From CAYYHA01 sp964471535 (GTDB lineage: Bacteria > Myxococcota > Myxococcia > SLRQ01): 9,447 bases of DNA. Each line of letters opens with the position of its first letter. Positions within the stretch are counted from its first letter, which is position 1. Shown here piece by piece: positions 5,746 through 9,447 of this stretch. The notes under the pieces were generated by a model that saw only the letters and a list, made by a program, of their open reading frames with translations, had not been told where the DNA came from and did no database searches. Both the position numbers and the translations under genes were made by a program. The stretch lies in assembly GCA_964471535.1 (NCBI GenBank), contig CAYYHA010000166.1, positions 1 through 9,447 of the forward strand, read 5' to 3'.

Positions 5746-7035
5746 TCAACGTCTCGGCCACCGACGGCGGGGAGGGCGCAGCGCCCCGAAGAGCAGCACG
5801 AGCGCCACGAGCCCCGCAGGCCCGCGCGCGGTGGAGGCGGTGCAGCAGCCGGCGGGTGGCACCTCGCCCGGCGCGGCGCCATCTGCGCCGCCGCCATCGG
5901 GCTCGCCGCCCGGGTCGCGTCCGACCCCGAGCGAGCGGACGTCGCCCCAGTTCGTCGCATTGGCCTCGGCCCCTGGCGTGCCCTCGGGGCAGGTGCGGGG
6001 GAGCACGTCCTCGTAGGCAACCTGTCCCTCCCAGCGCGTCCCGTCGGCGGTGGAGAGGAAGTGGAAGCGGTCGCGAAGCTGCCCGCATCCCCAGAGCACG
6101 CCGGGCTGGCTGTCGGGATCGAGGCACCGGGACGGGCCGCCGTCCACCGGCTCGAAGGGCCCCCCTTCGGGCCCCGATACGAGCCGATCGTTGTCCAGGA
6201 TCACGAAGTAGCGGCCGGCGAAGTCCGTGACCGCATCGATCCGCTTCGGCGCATCGGGGTCGCCGAAGGTGCCGAGCGTGCGGGCGGTGTCGAAGCCGTC
6301 GGTCGACGCGAGGAGGATCTGCGTGCCCGCTGCGTCCGCCGGCTCGGCGGCGAGGAAGGCCGTGCTTCCATCGCTCGAGCGTCCGACGAGCCGGATGTCT
6401 CGGTAACCGGAGAGGTCCAGCGGCGCAGCCGACCAGCTCTCCCCTCCGTCGAAGCTGCGGACGAGGAAGCGCTCTTGGGTCTCGAGCGTGTTGCCGTCGA
6501 CCAAGAGCGCCGTCGTCGTGGCGACGATCCGCTTGTAGAAGGGGGTATCCGGCCGACCTGGGTCCACCTTGCGCCACGTGCGGCCCTCGTCCTCACTGAT
6601 GAGGACGCCGTTGTCGCCGGCGCCCGAGGAGGTACTGGCGTAGAGCCGTGCGGGATCGGTGGGCGAGACGGAGAAGCCGGGAATGTGGTGCCCCACCGCC
6701 ACGCCTTCGATCTCGGTCCACGAGCAGCCGTAGTCGGTGGAGACGTGCAGGCCGCTGAAGGTGCCGGCGAGGAGGCGGCCGTCCCGGGTGTAGTGGCTCC
6801 ACTTGATGACCTGGGCGTGCGGGGTCCCCTCGGTGAGCGCCTCCTCGGCGGTCCACAGCGGCGTCTGCCCGTCCAGGAAGAGCCAGCCGTAGGTCACCTC
6901 GCCTCCGACGACCTGCCCGCCCTGCACGAAGACGCGCCGCCCCGCTGCGACTTCGCCATGGGCACGGGCCGTGGTGGGTGCAAGGAAGAGAACGACCAAG
7001 GAGCCCGGGACGATCCAGCTGCTCAGACCGCGCAT
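5746..7035 (-). CDS. Secreted Asp-box (BNR) beta-propeller-like protein with MYXO-CTERM-like tail
   Basis: A 429-residue exported protein of unknown function. Residues 1-26 are a clear Sec signal peptide (Arg at 2, hydrophobic 8-19, TARA-H cleavage region). The body carries Asp-boxes of the form S-x-D-x-G-x-T/S-W: STDYGCSW (99-106), SEDEGRTW (147-154) and SFDGGESW (194-201), with degenerate versions near 244 and 329. These are typical of sialidase or photosynthesis-assembly-like beta-propellers. No catalytic sialidase arginine triad is evident, so enzymatic activity should not be assumed. A Gly/Asp/Pro-rich linker (about 374-394) leads to PPAGCC (393-398), a hydrophobic stretch (406-418) and an Arg cluster (420-429). 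That layout is the MYXO-CTERM sorting signal, expected to be handled by a myxosortase and to place the protein at the cell surface. The start has only a weak AGG upstream. Confidence 0.87.
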   Translation of the reverse strand: MRGLSSWIVPGSLVVLFLAPTTARAHGEVAAGRRVFVQGGQVVGGEVTYGWLFLDGQTPLWTAEEALTEGTPHAQVIKWSHYTRDGRLLAGTFSGLHVSTDYGCSWTEIEGVAVGHHIPGFSVSPTDPARLYASTSSGAGDNGVLISEDEGRTWRKVDPGRPDTPFYKRIVATTTALLVDGNTLETQERFLVRSFDGGESWSAAPLDLSGYRDIRLVGRSSDGSTAFLAAEPADAAGTQILLASTDGFDTARTLGTFGDPDAPKRIDAVTDFAGRYFVILDNDRLVSGPEGGPFEPVDGGPSRCLDPDSQPGVLWGCGQLRDRFHFLSTADGTRWEGQVAYEDVLPRTCPEGTPGAEANATNWGDVRSLGVGRDPGGEPDGGGADGAAPGEVPPAGCCTASTARGPAGLVALVLLFGALRPPRRRWPRR

Positions 7036-7134
7036 ACCGCGAGCCTAGCACCGGCGTGGCACGTCCGGGAGGCGGGCGGGCACCCCGATGACCGTACGTG
7101 CGCCGGTTCGAAGAGCGGTGTAAAAGGAACTCCG
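7036..7134. promoter_or_regulatory. Divergent promoter region, Asp-box protein gene / hemH
   Basis: This 99-bp gap separates two divergent genes and must contain both promoters, possibly overlapping. AAAAGGA (7122-7128) is the hemH ribosome binding site, 6 nt before the ATG. I cannot identify a convincing -35/-10 pair in either direction; TGTAAA at 7119-7124 is a weak -10 candidate that would lie too close to the start codon for a normal leader. Confidence 0.4.
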
Positions 7135-8169
7135 ATGTCCGACGCCGCGCCCACCGGGCTGCTCCTGGTGAACCTGGGCACCCCAGACGACCCATCGGAA
7201 GCGGCGGTACGCCGCTACCTGCGTGAGTTCCTTTCCGATCCCCGCGTCGTCGACCTTTCCCCTGTCGCCCGGTGGCTCTTGCTCCACTTCGTCATCCTCC
7301 CCCTCCGACCGGCGAAGAGTGCCGAGGCCTATCGGAAGATCTGGACCGAGGCGGGCTCGCCGCTCCTCGTCCATGGGCGCGCCCTCGCCGACGGGGTGCA
7401 GGCACGTCTCGGATCGCGGTGGCAGGTGCGACTCGCCATGCGCTACGGGAGCCCCTCGATCCCGGAGGCGCTCGATGCCTTCGAGGCGGAGGGGATCCAC
7501 CGAATCGTTCTCTTTCCCCTCTTTCCCCAGTACGCCTCGAGCACCACCGGTTCGGCGGTGCAGCGTACCTTCGAGGCGGCGGCGGATCGTGAGATCGTGC
7601 CTGCGATCTCAGTGGTGCCCCCCTTCTTCGCGGATGCGGGGTACCTGGAGAGCCAGGCGGCGCTGGCGCGGGAGGCCATGGCGCGCAAGGCACCCGAGCA
7701 CGTCCTCTTCACCTTCCACGGTCTGCCCATTCGGCAGGTGAAGAAGGCCGACCTGACGGGCGCCCACTGCCTAGAGCAGCCTGGGTGCTGCGAGGTCGAG
7801 CAACCGGCCAATCGCATGTGTTACCGGCGCCACTGCTTCGAGACGGCCCGCGCGCTGGCCGAACGCCTCGAGCTCGACGCGGGCCGCTGGTCGCTCGCCT
7901 TCCAGTCGCGTCTCGGGCGCGCGGCCTGGCTCGAACCCTACACCGTGGATGCCCTCACCGAGCTGGCCCGCTCGGGCATCCGCTCGGTTCTCGTCGTCGC
8001 ACCCAGCTTCGTCGCCGATTGCCTCGAGACCCTCGAGGAGATCGGTCTGCGGGGCGCCGAGGTCTTCCGGCAGGCGGGGGGTGAGCACTTCCAACTCGTT
8101 CCCGCCGTGAACGCGTCGGAGGGCTTCGTGGAGACGGTGGCGCGCCTGGCCGAGGCCATGGCACCCTAG
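7135..8169 (+). CDS. hemH: Ferrochelatase with internal cysteine cluster
   Basis: HemH inserts ferrous iron into protoporphyrin IX, the last step of protoheme synthesis. The 344-residue protein starts at the ATG 6 nt after AAAAGGA, directly before the conserved LLVNLGTPDDP (10-20). Other blocks are LFPLFPQYASSTTGS (126-140), the active-site His in FTFHGLP (H195), LAFQSRLGRAAWLEPYT (254-270), and SFVADCLETLEEI (291-303) with the conserved Glu (E298). Five cysteines lie in one internal stretch after the catalytic His: C212, C218, C219, C229 and C234 (C-x5-CC-x9-C-x4-C). A class of bacterial ferrochelatases, described from organisms such as Myxococcus, binds a [2Fe-2S] cluster through an internal segment, and this protein may belong to it. 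The same frame is open far upstream (to 5608), but that is antisense to the Asp-box gene. The next gene starts 4 bp after its stop. Confidence 0.96.
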   Translation: MSDAAPTGLLLVNLGTPDDPSEAAVRRYLREFLSDPRVVDLSPVARWLLLHFVILPLRPAKSAEAYRKIWTEAGSPLLVHGRALADGVQARLGSRWQVRLAMRYGSPSIPEALDAFEAEGIHRIVLFPLFPQYASSTTGSAVQRTFEAAADREIVPAISVVPPFFADAGYLESQAALAREAMARKAPEHVLFTFHGLPIRQVKKADLTGAHCLEQPGCCEVEQPANRMCYRRHCFETARALAERLELDAGRWSLAFQSRLGRAAWLEPYTVDALTELARSGIRSVLVVAPSFVADCLETLEEIGLRGAEVFRQAGGEHFQLVPAVNASEGFVETVARLAEAMAP

Positions 8170-8173
8170 GGGC

Positions 8174-9064
8174 ATGGCGCGGGTCGTTTGCGCAGGGCAC
8201 TGCACGGTCGATCACATTGGCGTGGTGCCGAAGTTTCCCCCCGCAGATCGGAAGGAGGAGCTGGAAGCCTTCTCGTTGCAGGGGGGCGGTCCCGCGGCGA
8301 CCGCGGCCGCGGCCTTGGCGCGCCTCGGCGTGGCGGTGCGTTTCGTGGGACGCGTCTCCGACGATCACTTTGGCGTCTTCGCCCGGGACTCGCTCCTCGA
8401 GGCAGGTGTCGATTGCACCGATCTCGAGGTGCTCACAGGTCACGTCTCACCGATGTCCTTCGTCGCCGTGGAGCGCAGCACCGGGCGCCGCACCATCTAC
8501 TGGACGCGGGGCGACCTCCCACCGCTCCGCGAGGAGGACGTGGATCCCAAGGTCCTCGAGGGCGCCGAGCTCCTGCTCATCGACGGGCACCACGTCGAGG
8601 CTCAGCTGGCGCTGGCGCTGGCCGCGAGGCAGCGGGGCCTCGAGGTTCTCCTCGATGCAGGCAGCCTCCGAGACGGTATGGAGGACCTGCTCAAGGTCTC
8701 CACCCTCGTCGTGGCGAGCGAGCGCTTCGGCGCCGAACTGGCCGGCTCGGTGGATCGGGCGATCAGGGCGATCCGCGAGATGGGCCCGCGGGTCTGTGTG
8801 GTGACCCTCGGCGAGGACGGTGCGGCCGGCCAAGACGATCGCCATCATGAGGTGGTCGCCGCCTACGAGGTGGACGAGGTGGTCGACACCACCGGGGCCG
8901 GCGACGTCTACCACGGCGCATTCGCCTACGGTGTACTCCAGGGCTGGGCGCTTCGCCGCACCATGGAGTTCGCCGGGGCCGCCGCTGCGCTCTCGTGTCG
9001 TGCGCTCGGTGGGCGTGCAGCGCTCCCGACCCGGGAGGAGATCGAGGCGCTGCAGAGCGGCTGA
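8174..9064 (+). CDS. PfkB-family carbohydrate kinase (ribokinase-like)
   Basis: An ATP-dependent sugar or nucleoside kinase of the ribokinase/PfkB superfamily; the substrate cannot be told from sequence. The 296 residues start with the first beta-strand VVCAGHCTVDHI (4-15), followed by the substrate-site GGGPAATAAAALARLG (37-52), FVGRVSDDHFG (57-67), the central strand LLLIDGHH (133-140), the ATP-site VVTLGEDGA (209-217), and the PfkB signature DTTGAGDVYHGAF (238-250) with the catalytic base D244. All core elements are intact, so it should be active. The ATG lies 4 bp after the hemH stop, with AGGGG almost touching it, so translation is probably coupled to hemH. A selenoprotein gene follows after 32 bp. 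Nothing in the context points to a particular sugar. Confidence 0.9.
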   Translation: MARVVCAGHCTVDHIGVVPKFPPADRKEELEAFSLQGGGPAATAAAALARLGVAVRFVGRVSDDHFGVFARDSLLEAGVDCTDLEVLTGHVSPMSFVAVERSTGRRTIYWTRGDLPPLREEDVDPKVLEGAELLLIDGHHVEAQLALALAARQRGLEVLLDAGSLRDGMEDLLKVSTLVVASERFGAELAGSVDRAIRAIREMGPRVCVVTLGEDGAAGQDDRHHEVVAAYEVDEVVDTTGAGDVYHGAFAYGVLQGWALRRTMEFAGAAAALSCRALGGRAALPTREEIEALQSG

Positions 9065-9096
9065 AGGGAGCCGGTCATCCATGGAGGAAAGCAGTG

Positions 9097-9327
9097 ATGA
9101 AGGTCGAGATTCTCTACTGCGTCGTTTGACGGTACGAACCGAGGGCGGCCAGTTTGGCTGCCAAGATTCGCGACGAGCTGGGCGTCGAGGTGGAGCTTCG
9201 CCCCGGCGGCCGGGGCGTCTTCGATGTTCGCGCCGACGGAGAGTTGATCTTCAGCAAGGACGCTGCAGGTCGCTTTCCCGACGAGGAAAGCGAGGTCCTC
9301 GCGCCGCTGCGCGAGCGGCTTCGCTGA
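9097..9327 (+). CDS. selW: SelW-like selenoprotein (Rdx family), UGA read as selenocysteine
   Basis: A 76-residue thioredoxin-fold protein of the SelW/Rdx family, thought to act in thiol/selenol redox chemistry. The frame opens MKVEILYCVV, then has TGA at 9127-9129, then RYEPRAASLAAKIRDELG, and runs to a TGA at 9325-9327. The in-frame UGA makes residue 11 Sec in C8-V-V-U11, exactly where the family has its CxxC/CxxU redox motif. The downstream residues match family features as well (RGVFDVRADGELIFSK, 39-54; AGRFPDEE, 57-64). Without recoding only a 10-residue peptide would be made. The ATG at 9097 is preceded by GGAGG (9083-9087) at 9 nt; a GTG directly before it (9094) is also possible. A hairpin fitting the bacterial SECIS pattern follows the UGA. 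It lies 32 bp after the PfkB kinase gene. A CDS caller treating UGA only as stop would lose this gene. Confidence 0.92.
9135..9170 (+). promoter_or_regulatory. Putative bacterial SECIS element
   Basis: Just after the Sec codon, GGCGGCC (9144-9150) pairs with GGCTGCC (9156-9162) in a 7-bp stem with one G-U pair and a 5-nt loop AGTTT (9151-9155). A lower stem CGAA (9135-9138) with TTCG (9167-9170) encloses an asymmetric internal loop. The apical loop begins 21 nt after the UGA and has G as its second base, followed by U. This agrees with the published bacterial SECIS pattern: hairpin within the coding region, loop about 16-37 nt from UGA, a G in the first two loop bases. It would recruit SelB with Sec-tRNA. 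The structure was found by eye. Confidence 0.75.
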
Positions 9328-9447
9328 CCCTCCTGCTCTTCGTCGGCTGCGCCGGCGGACAGGTGCGCCCGGCGCCCGCATCGACCGCCTCGGGCTCCTC
9401 ACCCCGGCTCCGCTACCATATCGACGCGACGGGGCTCGAGTGGGTGC
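9324..9447 (+). CDS. Possible lipoprotein gene, start uncertain, 3' end outside window
   Basis: In the frame one base off from the selenoprotein, the translation from 9324 reads LTLLLFVGCAGGQVRPAP and then continues open to the window end (SSPRLRYHIDATGLEWV). The hydrophobic run ending in FVGC-AGG resembles a lipoprotein signal with Cys at the cleavage site, though the lipobox is imperfect. No good start is visible: CTG 9324 overlaps the selenoprotein stop as CTGA, GTG 9363 would lose the signal, and TTG 9126 or ATG 9081 would add a long Arg-rich stretch that is a shadow of the selenoprotein. No family is recognisable from the 40 or so residues available. Confidence 0.4.
   Translation, partial: MTLLLFVGCAGGQVRPAPASTASGSSPRLRYHIDATGLEWV

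Noticed and set aside
5608..7134. Long open plus-strand frame fused in front of hemH (853 residues in total)
   Set aside because: It is antisense to the Asp-box and DUF971 genes, which have real domains. The added residues are low-complexity Ala/Gly/Arg/Glu. HemH has its own ribosome binding site and a conserved N-terminus at 7135.
7036..7134. Looked for a tRNA or riboswitch in the hemH upstream gap
   Set aside because: No cloverleaf or known riboswitch core was recognisable, and only the ribosome binding site is clear.
9081..9323. ATG-started frame overlapping the selenoprotein and running into the lipoprotein-like sequence
   Set aside because: The first 80 residues are Arg-rich and out of frame with a well-supported SelW-like protein, so they are most likely a shadow. 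Only the part after 9324 is kept, at low confidence.

Overview
The window is a GC-rich, gene-dense piece of bacterial chromosome. It probably comes from a Myxococcota-type (former deltaproteobacterial) genome. The grounds are a secreted protein ending in a MYXO-CTERM-like tail (Gly-Cys-Cys, hydrophobic segment, Arg cluster), strong G/C bias at third codon positions, a ferrochelatase with an internal cysteine cluster of the kind reported from Myxococcus and Bdellovibrio, and a small selenoprotein. The assignment is an inference. I see no insertion sequence, phage gene, CRISPR array, tRNA or rRNA, and most genes are housekeeping.

Layout. 1-1530 (+): the C-terminal part of tsaD (tRNA t6A synthesis), then rsmA (16S rRNA dimethylation). 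1499-1867 (-): an acidic hypothetical protein whose 3' end overlaps the end of rsmA by 32 bp. 1868-2110: a divergent intergenic region. 2111-2746 (+): a deoxynucleoside kinase. 2747-3034: a 288-bp gene-free leader with a short direct repeat, a hairpin, and an 8-nt sequence perfectly complementary to the panB ribosome binding site. 3035-5326 (+): panB, panC and smpB, closely spaced. 5355-7035 (-): a probable two-gene unit, a surface or secreted Asp-box (BNR) protein followed by a DUF971 (GBBH-like N-terminal) protein. 7135-9327 (+): hemH, a PfkB-family sugar kinase, and a SelW-like selenoprotein. The window ends in the beginning of a possible lipoprotein gene.

Functionally, panB and panC carry out the pantoate/pantothenate steps toward coenzyme A. 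tsaD, rsmA and smpB all serve translation (tRNA modification, ribosome maturation, ribosome rescue). HemH makes protoheme. The DUF971 protein and the selenoprotein are small proteins with Cys or Cys/Sec clusters, likely linked to metal or redox chemistry.

The main point a standard ORF call would miss is the gene at 9097-9327. Its reading frame carries a UGA at 9127-9129 inside a Cys-x-x-Sec motif, and a stem-loop begins 14 nt after the UGA (apical loop 21 nt after it) and fits the bacterial SECIS pattern. I found no wholly new multi-gene system. The most unusual signals are this selenoprotein, the possible [2Fe-2S] ferrochelatase, the sorted Asp-box protein and the panB leader.
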